The notes beneath the pieces are model-generated. The model was not told the DNA's origin, made no database searches, and saw nothing but the letters and a program-made list of their open reading frames with translations. The translations under genes and the position numbers were made by a program. A DNA stretch of 64,000 nucleotides from Loxodes magnus (Eukaryota; Ciliophora; Karyorelictea; Loxodida; Loxodidae): contig CAMPDV010002057.1 in assembly GCA_946699065.1 (NCBI GenBank), positions 26,834 through 90,833 of the forward strand, given 5' to 3'. Shown here piece by piece: positions 53,271 through 64,000 of the stretch (the stretch's first letter is position 1; each line of letters begins with the position of its first letter).

Positions 53271-56200
53271 TTAAGGAGTATGCTTTGAGATAAAAGAAGA
53301 TAATATTTTGAAAAGTGAATAAATGAAGTAAGAAAAGAAGAAAGACTTTCAGATTTAAGGAGTATGCTTTGAGATAAAAGAAGATAATATTTTGAAAAGT
53401 GAATAAATGAAGTAAGAAAAGAAGATAAACTTTCAGATTTAAGGAGTATGCTTTGGAATAAAAGAAGATAATATTTTGAAAAGTGAATAAATGAAGTAAG
53501 AAAAGAAGATAGACTTTCAGATTTAAGGAGTATGCTTTGAGATAAAAGAAGATAATATTTTGAAAAGTGAATAAATGAAGTGAGAAAAGAAGATAGACTT
53601 TCAGATTTAAGGAGTATGCTTTGAGATAAAAGAAGATAATATTTTGAAAAGTGAATAAATGAAGTAAGAAAAGAAGAAAGACTTTCAGATTTAAGGAGTA
53701 TGCTTTGGAATAAAAGAAGATAATATTTTGAAAAGTGAATAAATGAAGTAAGAAAAGAAGATAAACTTTCAGATTTAAGGAGTATGCTTTGGAATAAAAG
53801 AAGATAATATTTTGAAAAGTGAATAAATGAAGTAAGAAAAGAAGATAAATCTTCAGATTTAAGGAGTATGCTTTGAGAAAAAGAAGATAATATTTTGAAA
53901 AGTGAATAAATGAAGTAAGAAAAGAAGATAAACTTTCAGATTTAAGGAGTATGCTTTGAGATAAAAGAAGATAATATTTTGAAAAGTGAATAAATGAAGT
54001 AAGAAAAGAAGATAGACTTTCAGATTTAAGGAGTATGCTTTGGAATAAAAGAAGATAATATTTTGAAAAGTGAATAAATGAAGTGAGAAAAGAAGATAGA
54101 CTTTCAGATTTAAGGAGTATGCTTTGGAATAAAAGAAGATAATATTTTGAAAAGTGAATAAATGAAGTAAGACAAGAAGATAAACTTTCAGATTTAAGGA
54201 GTATGCTTTGAGATAAAAGAAGATAATATTTTGAAAAGTGAATAAATGAAGTGAGAAAAGAAGATAACTTTCAGATTTAAGGAGTATGCTTTGAGAAAAA
54301 GAAGATAATATTTTGAAAAGTGAATAAATGAAGTGAGAAAAGAAGATAGACTTTCAGATTTAAGGAGTATGCTTTGAGATAAAAGAAGATAATATTTTGA
54401 AAAGTGAATAAATGAAGTAAGAAAAGAAGATAGACTTTCAGATTTAAGGATTATGCTTTGGAATAAAAGAAGATAATATTTTGAAAAGTGAATAAATGAA
54501 GTGAGAAAAGAAGATAGACTTTCAGATTTAAGGAGTATGCTTTGGAATAAAAGAAGATAATATTTTGAAAAGTGAATAAATGAAGTAAGAAAAGAAGATA
54601 GACTTTCAGATTTAAGGAGTATGCTTTGAGAAAAAGAAGATAATATTTTGAAAAGTGAATAAATGAAGTGAGAAAAGAAGATAGACTTTCAGATTTAAGG
54701 AGTATGCTTTGAGATAAAAGAAGATAATATTTTGAAAAGTGAATAAATGAAGTAAGAAAAGAAGATAGACTTTCAGATTTAAGGAGTATGCTTTGAGATA
54801 AAAGAAGATAATATTTTGAAAAGTGAATAAATGAAGTAAGAAAAGAAGATAGACTTTCAGATTTAAGGAGTATGCTTTGAGATAAAAGAAGATAATATTT
54901 TGAAAAGTGAATAAATGAAGTGAGAAAAGAAGATAGACTTTCAGATTTAAGGAGTATGCTTTGAGATAAAAGAAGATAATATTTTGAAAAGTGAATAAAT
55001 GAAGTAAGAAAAGAAGAAAGACTTTCAGATTTAAGGAGTATGCTTTGGAATAAAAGAAGATAATATTTTGAAAAGTGAATAAATGAAGTGAGAAAAGAAG
55101 ATAGACTTTCAGATTTAAGGAGTATGCTTTGGAATAAAAGAAGATAATATTTTGAAAAGTGAATAAATGAAGTAAGACAAGAAGATAGACTTTCAGATTT
55201 AAGGAGTATGCTTTGAGATAAAAGAAGATAATATTTTGAAAAGTGAATAAATGAAGTAAGAAAAGAAGAAAGACTTTCAGATTTAAGGAGTATGCTTTGG
55301 AATAAAAGAAGATAATATTTTGAAAAGTGAATAAATGAAGTGAGAAAAGAAGATAGACTTTCAGATTTAAGGAGTATGCTTTGGAATAAAAGAAGATAAT
55401 ATTTTGAAAAGTGAATAAATGAAGTAAGAAAAGAAGATAGACTTTCAGATTTAAGGAGTATGCTTTGGAATAAAAGAAGATAATATTTTGAAAAGTGAAT
55501 AAATGAAGTAAGAAAAGAAGATAGACTTTCAGATTTAAGGAGTATGCTTTGGAATAAAAGAAGATAATATTTTGAAAAGTGAATAAATGAAGTGAGAAAA
55601 GAAGATAAACTTTCAGATTTAAGGATTATGCTTTGAGAAAAAAAAGATAATATTTTGAAAAGTGAATAAATGAAGTAAGAAAAGAAGATAGACTTTCAGA
55701 TTTAAGGAGTATGCTTTGGAATAAAAGAAGATAATATTTTGAAAAGTGAATAAATGAAGTGAGAAAAGAAGATAGACTTTCAGATTTAAGGAGTATGCTT
55801 TGGAATAAAAGAAGATAATATTTTGAAAAGTGAATAAATGAAGTGAGAAAAGAAGATAGACTTTCAGATTTAAGGAGTATGCTTTGGAATAAAAGAAGAT
55901 AATATTTTGAAAAGTGAATAAATGAAGTAAGAAAAGAAGATAGACTTTCAGATTTAAGGAGTATGCTTTGAGAAAAAGAAGATAATATTTTGAAAAGTGA
56001 ATAAATGAAGTGAGAAAAGAAGATAGACTTTCAGATTTAAGGAGTATGCTTTGAGATAAAAGAAGATAATATTTTGAAAAGTGAATAAATGAAGTAAGAA
56101 AAGAAGATAGACTTTCAGATTTAAGGAGTATGCTTTGAGATAAAAGAAGATAATATTTTGAAAAGTGAATAAATGAAGTAAGAAAAGAAGATAGACTTTC

Positions 56201-57579
56201 AGATTTAAGGAGTATGCTTTGAGATAAAAGAAGATAATATTTTGAAAAGTGAATAAATGAAGTAAGAAAAGATTATAAATCTTCAGATTTAAGGAGTATG
56301 CTTTGGAATAAAAGAAGATAATATTTTGAAAAGTGAATAATAAAAGTAAGAAAAGAAGATAGACTTTCAGATTTAAGGAGTATGCTTTGGAATAAAAGAA
56401 GATAATATTTTGAAAAGTGAATAAATGAAGTGAGAAAAGAAGATAGACTTTCAGATTTAAGGAGTATGCTTTGGAATAAAAGAAGATAATATTTTGAAAA
56501 GTGAATAAATGAAGTAAGACAAGAAGATAGACTTTCAGATTTAAGGAGTATGCTTTGAGATAAAAGAAGATAATATTTTGAAAAGTGAATAAATGAAGTA
56601 AGAAAAGAAGAAAGACTTTCAGATTTAAGGAGTATGCTTTGGAATAAAAGAAGATAATATTTTGAAAAGTGAATAAATGAAGTGAGAAAAGAAGATAGAC
56701 TTTCAGATTTAAGGAGTATGCTTTGGAATAAAAGAAGATAATATTTTGAAAAGTGAATAAATGAAGTAAGAAAAGAAGATAGACTTTCAGATTTAAGGAG
56801 TATGCTTTGGAATAAAAGAAGATAATATTTTGAAAAGTGAATAAATGAAGTAAGAAAAGAAGATAGACTTTCAGATTTAAGGAGTATGCTTTGGAATAAA
56901 AGAAGATAATATTTTGAAAAGTGAATAAATGAAGTGAGAAAAGAAGATAAACTTTCAGATTTAAGGATTATGCTTTGAGAAAAAAAAGATAATATTTTGA
57001 AAAGTGAATAAATGAAGTAAGAAAAGAAGATAGACTTTCAGATTTAAGGAGTATGCTTTGAGATAAAAGAAGATAATATTTTGAAAAGTGAATAAATGAA
57101 GTAAGAAAAGATGATAGACTTTCAGATTTAAGGAGTATGCTTTGAGATAAAAGAAGATAATATTTTGAAAAGTGAATAAATGAAGTAAGAAAAGATGATA
57201 GACTTTCAGATTTAAGGAGTATGCTTTGAGATAAAAGAAGATAATATTTTGAAAAGTGAATAAATGAAGTAAGAAAAGAAGAAAGACTTTCAGATTTAAG
57301 GAGTATGCTTTGAGATAAAAGAAGATAATATTTTGAAAAGTGAATAAATGAAGTAAGAAAAGAAGATAAACTTTCAGATTTAAGGAGTATGCTTTGGAAT
57401 AAAAGAAGATAATATTTTGAAAAGTGAATAAATGAAGTAAGAAAAGAAGATAGACTTTCAGATTTAAGGAGTATGCTTTGGAATAAAAGAAGATAATATT
57501 TTGAAAAGTGAATAAATGAAGTAAGAAAAGAAGAAAGACTTTCAGATTTAAGGAGTATGCTTTGAGATTGAAGATAATA
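46005..57579 (+). repeat. 84-bp monomer stretch with nested block duplications
   Basis: Most copies are 84 bp, mixing GGAAT, GAGAT and GAGAAAAAG forms. Several block duplications can be traced. A GATTATAAATC copy followed by GAAGAAAGAC and GGATTATGC recurs at 47,552 and 48,641 (1,089 bp). A block starting with GTAAGACAAG recurs at 49,560 and 54,167 (4,607 bp), with matching order for about seven monomers. A GTAAGACAAG copy at 55,172 and 56,514, and the shortened GAGAAAAAAAAG copy at 55,635 and 56,977, share a 1,342-bp offset. Three GATGATAGAC copies stand in a row at about 50,740-50,930. An AAAGAATATAAT change appears at 49,943 and earlier at 38,961 only. Confidence 0.65.
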
Positions 57580-60500
57580 TTTTGAAAAGTGAATAAATGA
57601 AGTGAGAAAAGAAGATAACTTTCAGATTTAAGGAGTATGCTTTGAGATAAAAGAAGATAATATTTTGAAAAGTGAATAAATGAAGTGAGAAAAGAAGATA
57701 ACTTTCAGATTTAAGGAGTATGCTTTGAGATAAAAGAAGATAATATTTTGAAAAGTGAATAATAAAAGTAATAAAAGAAGATAACTTTCAGATTTAAGGA
57801 GTATGCTTTGAGATAAAAGAAGATAATATTTTGAAAAGTGAATAAATGAAGTGAGAAAAGAAGATAACTTTCAGATTTAAGGAGTATGCTTTGAGATTGA
57901 AGATAATATTTTGAAAAGTGAATAAATGAAGTGAGAAAAGAAGATAACTTTCAGATTTAAGGAGTATGCTTTGAGATAAAAGAAGATAATATTTTGAAAA
58001 GTGAATAAATGAAGTGAGAAAAGAAGATAACTTTCAGATTTAAGGAGTATGCTTTGAGATAAAAGAAGATAATATTTTGAAAAGTGAATACTAAAGTAAT
58101 AAAAGAAGATAAAATTCAGATTTAAGGAGTATGCTTTGAGATTGAAGATAATATTTTGAAAAGTGAATAAATGAAGTGAGAAAAGAAGATAACTTTCAGA
58201 TTTAAGGAGTATGCTTTGAGATAAAAGAAGATAATATTTTGAAAAGTGAATAATAAAAGTAATAAAAAAAGATAACTTTCAGATTTAAGGAGTATGCTTT
58301 GAGATAAAAGAAGATAATATTTTGAAAAGTGAATAAATGAAGTGAGAAAAGAAGATAACTTTCAGATTTAAGGAGTATGCTTTGAGATAAAAGAAGATAA
58401 TATTTTGAAAAGTGAATAAATGAAGTGAGAAAAGAAGATAACTTTCAGATTTAAGGAGTATGCTTTGAGATTGAAGATAATATTTTGAAAAGTGAATAAA
58501 TGAAGTGAGAAAAGAAGATAACTTTCAGATTTAAGGAGTATGCTTTGAGATAAAAGAAGATAATATTTTGAAAGGTGAATAAATGAAGTGAGAAAAGAAG
58601 ATAACTTTCAGATTTAAGGAGTATGCTTTGAGATTGAAGATAATATTTTGAAAAGTGAATAAATGAAGTGAGAAAAGAAGATAACTTTCAGATTTAAGGA
58701 GTATGCTTTGAGATAAAAGAAGATAATATTTTGAAAAGTGAATAAATGAAGTGAGAAAAGAAGATAACTTTCAGATTTAAGGAGTATGCTTTGAGATAAA
58801 AGAAGATAATATTTTGAAAAGTGAATAAATGAAGTGAGAAAAGAAGATAACTTTCAGATTTAAGGAGTATGCTTTGAGATAAAAGAAGATAATATTTTGA
58901 AAAGTGAATAAATGAAGTGAGAAAAGAAGATAACTTTCAGATTTAAGGAGTATGCTTTGAGATAAAAGAAGATAATATTTTGAAAAGTGAATAAATGAAG
59001 TGAGAAAAGAAGATAACTTTCAGATTTAAGGAGTATGCTTTGAGATTGAAGATAATATTTTGAAAAGTGAATAAATGAAGTGAGAAAAGAAGATAACTTT
59101 CAGATTTAAGGAGTATGCTTTGAGATAAAAGAAGATAATATTTTGAAAAGTGAATAAATGAAGTGAGAAAAGAAGATAACTTTCAGATTTAAGGAGTATG
59201 CTTTGAGATAAAAGAAGATAATATTTTGAAAAGTGAATAATAAAAGTAATAAAAGAAGATAACTTTCAGATTTAAGGAGTATGCTTTGAGATAAAAGAAG
59301 ATAATATTTTGAAAAGTGAATAAATGAAGTGAGAAAAGAAGATAACTTTCAGATTTAAGGAGTATGCTTTGAGATTGAAGATAATATTTTGAAAAGTGAA
59401 TAAATGAAGTGAGAAAAGAAGATAACTTTCAGATTTAAGGAGTATGCTTTGAGATAAAAGAAGATAATATTTTGAAAAGTGAATAAATGAAGTGAGAAAA
59501 GAAGATAACTTTCAGATTTAAGGAGTATGCTTTGAGATAAAAGAAGATAATATTTTGAAAAGTGAATAATAAAAGTAATAAAGAAGATAACTTTTCAGAT
59601 TTAAGGAGTATGCTTTGAGATAAAAAGAAGATAATATTTTGAAAGGTGAATAAATGAAGTGAGGAAAAGAAGATAACTTTCAGATTTAAGGAGTATGCTT
59701 TGAGATTGAAGATAATATTTTGAAAAGTGAATAAATGAAGTGAGAAAAGAAGATAACTTTCAGATTTAAGGAGTATGCTTTGAGATAAAAGAAGATAATA
59801 TTTTGAAAAGTGAATAAATGAAGGTGAGAAAAGAAGATAACTTTCAGATTTAAGGAGTATGCTTTGAGATAAACAGAAGATAATATTTTGAAAAGTGAAT
59901 AAATGAAGTGAGAAAAGAAGATAGACTTTCAGATTTAAGGAGTATGCTTTGAGATTGAAGATAATATTTTGAAAAGTGAATAAATGAAGTGAGAAAAGAA
60001 GATAACTTTCAGATTTAAGGAGTATGCTTTGAGATTGAAGATAATATTTTGAAAAGTGAATAAATGAAGTGAGAAAAGAAGATAACTTTCAGATTTAAGG
60101 AGTATGCTTTGAGATAAAGAAGATAATATTTTGAAAGGTGAATAAATGAAGTGAGAAAAGAAGATAACTTTCAGATTTAAGGAGTATGCTTTGAGATTGA
60201 AGATAATATTTGAAAAGTGAATAAATGAAGTGAGAAAAGAAGATAACTTTCAGATTTAAGGAGTATGCTTTGAGATAAAAGAAGATAATATTTTGAAAAG
60301 TGAATAAATGAAGTGAGGAAAAGAAGATAACTTTCAGATTTAAGGAGTATGCTTTGAGATTGAAGATAATATTTGAAAAGTGAATAAATGAAGTGAGAAA
60401 AGAAGATAACTTTCAGATTTAAGGAGTATGCTTTGAGATAAAAGAAGATAATATTTTGTAAAAGTGAATAATAAAAGTAATAAAAGAAGATAACTTTCAG

Positions 60501-63500
60501 ATTTAAGGAGTATGCTTTGAGATAAAAGAAGATAATATTTTTGAAAAGTGAATAAATGAAGTGAGAAAAGAAGATAACTTTCCAGATTTAAGGAGTATGC
60601 TTTGAGATAAAAGAAGATAATATTTTGAAAAGTGAATAAATGAAGTGAGAAAAGAAGATAACTTTCAGATTTAAGGAGTATGCTTTGAGATAAAAGAAGA
60701 TAATATTTTGAAAAGTGAATAAATGAAGTGAGAAAAGAAGATAACTTTCAGATTTAAGGAGTATGCTTTGAGATAAAAGAAGATAATATTTTGAAAAGTG
60801 AATAAATGAAGTGAGAAAAGAAGATAACTTTCAGATTTAAGGAGTATGCTTTGAGATAAAAGAAGATAATATTTTGAAAAGTGAATAAATGAAGTGAGAA
60901 AAGAAGATAACTTTCAGATTTAAGGAGTATGCTTTGAGATAAAAGAAGATAATATTTTGAAAAGTGAATAAATGAAGTGAGAAAAGAAGATAACTTTCAG
61001 ATTTAAGGAGTATGCTTTGAGATAAAAGAAGATAATATTTTGAAAAGTGAATAATAAAAGTAATAAAAGAAGATAACTTTCAGATTTAAGGAGTATGCTT
61101 TGAGATAAAAGAAGATAATATTTGAAAGGTGAATAAATGAAGTGAGGAAAAGAAGATAACTTTCAGATTTAAGGGAGTATGCTTTGAGATTGAAGATAAT
61201 ATTTTGAAAAGTGAATAATAAAAGTAAGAAAGAAATATATCTTTCAGATTTAAGGAGTATGCTTTGAGATTGAAGATAATATTTTGAAAAGTGAATAAAT
61301 GAAGTGAGAAAAGAAGATAACTTTCAGATTTAAGGAGTATGCTTTGAGATAAAAGAAGATAATATTTTGAAAGGTGAATAATAAAAGTAATAAAAGAAGA
61401 TAACTTTCAGATTTAAGGAGTATGCTTTGAGATTGAAGATAATATTTTGAAAAGTGAATAAATGAAGTGAGAAAAGAAGATAACTTTCAGATTTAAGGAG
61501 TATGCTTTGAGATAAAAGAAGATAATATTTTTGAAAAGTGAATAATAAAAGTAATAAAAGAAGATAACTTTCAGATTTAAGGAGTATGCTTTGAGATTGA
61601 AGATAATATTATGAAAAGTGAATAAATGAAGTGAGAAAAGAAGATAACTTTCAGATTTAAGGAGTATGCTTTGAGATTGAAGATAATATTTTGAAAAGTG
61701 AATAAATGAAGTGAGAAAAGAAGATAACTTTCAGATTTAAGGAGTATGCTTTGAGATTGAAGATAATATTTTGAAAAGTGAATAAATGAAGTGAGAAAAG
61801 AAGATAACTTTCAGATTTAAGGAGTATGCTTTGAGATAAAAGAAGATAATATTTTGAAAGGTGAATAAATGAAGTGAGAAAAGAAGATAACTTTCAGATT
61901 TAAGGAGTATGCTTTGAGATTGAAGATAATATTTTGAAAAGTGAATAAATGAAGTGAGAAAAGAAGATAACTTTCAGATTTAAGGAGTATGCTTTGAGAT
62001 AAAAGAAGATAATATTTTGAAAAGTGAATAAATGAAGTGAGAAAAGAAGATAACTTTCAGATTTAAGGAGTATGCTTTGAGATTGAAGATATATTTGAAA
62101 AGTTGAATAAATGAAGTGAGAAAAGAAGATACTTTCAGATTTAAGGAGTATGCTTTGAGATAAAAGAAGATAATATTTTGAAAAGTGAATAATAAAAGTA
62201 ATAAAAGAAGATAACTTTCAGATTTAAGGAGTATGCTTTGAGATAAAAGAAGATAATATTTTGAAAAGTGAATAAATGAAGTGAGAAAAGAAGATAACTT
62301 TCAGATTTAAAGGAGTATGCTTGAGATAAAAGAAGATAATATTTTGAAAAGTGAATAAATGAAGTGAGAAAAGAAGATAACTTTCAGATTTAAGGAGTAT
62401 GCTTTGAGATAAAAGAAGATAATATTTTGAAAAGTGAATAAATGAAGTGAGAAAAGAAGATAACTTTCAGATTTAAGGAGTATGCTTTGAGATAAAAGAA
62501 GATAATATTTTGAAAAGTGAATAAATGAAGTGAGAAAAGAAGATAACTTCAGATTTAAGGAGTATGCTTTGAGATAAAAGAAGATAATATTTTGAAAAGT
62601 GAATAAATGAAGTGAGAAAGTAGATAACTTTCAGATTTAAGGAGTATGCTTTGAGATAAAAGAAGATAATATTTTGAAAAGTGAATAAATGAAGTGAGAA
62701 AAGAAGATAACTTTCAGATTTAAGGAGTATGCTTTGAGATAAAAGAAGATAATATTTTGAAAAGTGAATAATAAAAGTAATAAAAGAAGATAACTTTCAG
62801 ATTTAAGGAGTATGCTTTGAGATAAAAGAAGATAATATTTTGAAAGGTGAATAAATGAAGTGAGAAAAGAAGATAACTTTCAGATTTAAGGAGTATGCTT
62901 GAGAATGAAGATAATATTTGAAAAGTGAATAATAAAGTAAGAAAAGAAGATAACTTTCAGATTTAAGGAGTATGCTTTGAGATTGAAGATAATATTTTGA
63001 AAAGTGAATAAATGAAGTGAGAAAAGAAGATAACTTTCAGATTTAAGGAGTATGCTTTGAGATAAAAGAAGATAATATTTTGAAAGGGTGAATAATAAAA
63101 GTAATAAAAGAAGATAACTTTCAGATTTAAGGAGTATGCTTTGAGATTGAAGATAATATTTTGAAAAGTGAATAAATGAAGTGAGAAAAGAAGATAACTT
63201 TCAGATTTAAGGAGTATGCTTTGAGATAAAAGAAGATAATATTTTGAAAAGTGAATAATAAAAGTAATAAAAGAAGATAACTTTCAGATTTAAGGAGTAT
63301 GCTTTGAGATTGAAGATAATATTTTGAAAAGTGAATAAATGAAGTGAGAAAAGAAGATAACTTTCAGATTTAAGGAGTATGCTTTGGATAAAAGAAGATA
63401 ATATTTTGAAAAGTGAATAATAAAAGTAAGAAAAGAAGATAGACTTTCAGATTTAAGGAGTATGCTTTGGAATAAAAGAAGATAATATTTTGAAAAGTGA

Positions 63501-64000
63501 ATAAATGAAGTGAGAAAAGAAGATAACTTTCAGATTTAAGGAGTATGCTTTGAGATAAAAGAAGATAATATTTTGAAAAGTGAATACTAAAGTAATAAAA
63601 GAAGATAACTTTCAGATTTAAGGAGTATGCTTTGAGATTGAAGATAATATTTTGAAAAGTGAATAAATGAAGTGAGAAAAGAAGATAACTTTCAGATTTA
63701 AGGAGTATGCTTTGAGATAAAAGAAGATAATATTTTGAAAAGTGAATAATAAAAGTAATAAAAGAAGATAACTTTCAGATTTAAGGAGTATGCTTTGAGA
63801 TAAAAGAAGATAATATTTTGAAAAGTGAATAAATGAAGTGAGAAAAGAAGATAACTTTCAGATTTAAGGAGTATGCTTTGAGATAAAAGAAGATAATATT
63901 TGAAAAGTGAATAAATGAAGTGAGAAAAGAAGATAACTTTCAGATTTAAGGAGTATGCTTTGAGATAAAAGAAGATAATATTTTGAAAAGTGAATAAATG
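57580..64000 (+). repeat. Subarray F: 83/80-bp monomer subfamily
   Basis: From here almost every copy has GAAGATAACTTTCAG (one base shorter than GAAGATAGACTTTCAG) and GTGAG rather than GTAAG. GAGATTGAAG reappears after being absent since 7.0 kb, giving 80-bp copies. A new form, AATAATAAAAGTAATAAAAG, alternates with the others. GATACT-type copies, reading GAATACTAAAG, occur at 58,086 and 63,582. Typical order is one GAGATTGAAG copy, one or more GAGATAAAAG copies, then an AATAATAAAAG copy, without a strict period. One upstream-type copy (AATAATAAAAGTAAG with GATAGAC and GGAAT) sits inside at about 63,415-63,480. The left neighbour, 57,499-57,579, already has GAGATTGAAG but keeps GAAGAAAGAC, so it is transitional. 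Confidence 0.85.
59580..63100 (+). repeat. Second indel-dense stretch, within subarray F
   Basis: Unshared one-base changes are frequent here: AATAAAGAAG and ACTTTTCAG near 59,580-59,595, GATAAAAAG near 59,622, GAGGAAAAG near 59,662, 60,316 and 61,143, GAAGGTGAG near 59,822, GATAAACAG near 59,872, ATATTTG near 60,208, 60,370 and 61,118, TTGTAAAAG near 60,458, TTTCCAG near 60,582, AAGGGAG near 61,171, ATATTATGAAAAG near 61,606, GATATATTTG near 62,086, AAAGTTGAAT near 62,100, TTTAAAGGAG near 62,306, GCTTGAG near 62,320 and GAAAGGGTG near 63,081. A unique copy near 61,212-61,250 reads AAATATATCTTTCAG. Most changes are homopolymer-length changes. Some, such as GAAAGGTGAAT, recur and may be real variants. 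Confidence 0.65.

Larger units (their letters stand above)
1..64000 (+). repeat. Tandem satellite DNA array, ~84-bp monomer, fills the window
   Basis: Every line of the window is a copy of one unit that begins TTTTGAAAAG and ends GAAGATAATA. Adjacent unit starts are usually 84 bp apart, with common 83, 81 and 80 bp variants and rare 85 bp ones, giving about 765 copies. All copies lie in the same orientation and both window ends fall inside the array. Neighbouring copies differ at only a few fixed positions, so the array is young or actively homogenised. No mobile element, gene or unique spacer interrupts it. The length and purity are typical of eukaryotic heterochromatic satellites; bacterial tandem arrays of this size are not known to me. 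The monomer family itself is not one I recognise, so centromeric, pericentromeric or subtelomeric placement is inference only. Confidence 0.98.

Noticed and set aside
1-64000. CRISPR array
   Set aside because: There are no unique spacers between repeats; the whole 84-bp unit is conserved from copy to copy, and no cas gene is present.
1-64000. Telomeric or G-quadruplex repeat
   Set aside because: Runs of three or more G are virtually absent (a GGG near 61,171 and 63,085 are isolated indels), and no TTAGGG-like or related short unit is present.
1-64000. A fixed higher-order repeat period
   Set aside because: Block offsets range from about 335 bp to several kilobases and differ by region, so no single period covers the array.

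Overview
The whole 64,000-base window is one uninterrupted tandem satellite array. The monomer is about 84 bp, AT-rich (about 26% GC) and strongly purine-skewed. The first monomer, positions 1-84, has A39 T23 G19 C3. All copies run head to tail in the same orientation, about 765 of them by length. The first base already lies inside a copy and the last base cuts one, so the array continues past both ends. I see no protein-coding gene, RNA gene, transposon insertion, CRISPR array or unique sequence longer than a few dozen bases. An array this long and uniform points to eukaryotic heterochromatin (centromeric, pericentromeric or subtelomeric). I do not recognise the monomer and cannot name the species.

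The array is a mosaic of a few diagnostic monomer variants. Positions 1 to about 7,000 carry an 81-bp variant (3-bp deletion, GAGATTGAAG) and the only CpG sites in the window. From about 7 to 11.4 kb, GATTAATAAAAG copies are frequent. From 12.2 to 22.7 kb an ACTTACAG variant is confined. From 29.7 to 39.2 kb a GATATTATTTTT variant is confined. From 33 to 53 kb a GATGATAAATC variant recurs. From 57,580 to the end the array switches to a subfamily of mainly 83-bp and 80-bp monomers, in which the 3-bp deletion variant reappears.

Above the monomer there is irregular higher-order structure. Strings of 5 to 20 variant monomers recur in the same order at fixed offsets, for example 670, 1006, 1176, 1342, 1425, 1677, 2769 and 2930 bp. 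This is what repeated unequal exchange or replication slippage of multi-monomer blocks would leave. One scrambled patch at 38,650-38,806 contains three monomers of abnormal length (100, 64 and 39 bp). Two stretches, 25.53-27.16 kb and 59.58-63.1 kb, hold dense single-base indels, mostly in homopolymers, and may be consensus errors.

No genes work together here. Any function would be structural: 84 bp is about eight helical turns and two monomers are about one nucleosome repeat. Two of the three minus-strand frames are open through the 84-bp consensus, giving open stretches of over 1 kb. No ATG was found on that strand, so I treat these as an artefact of composition.
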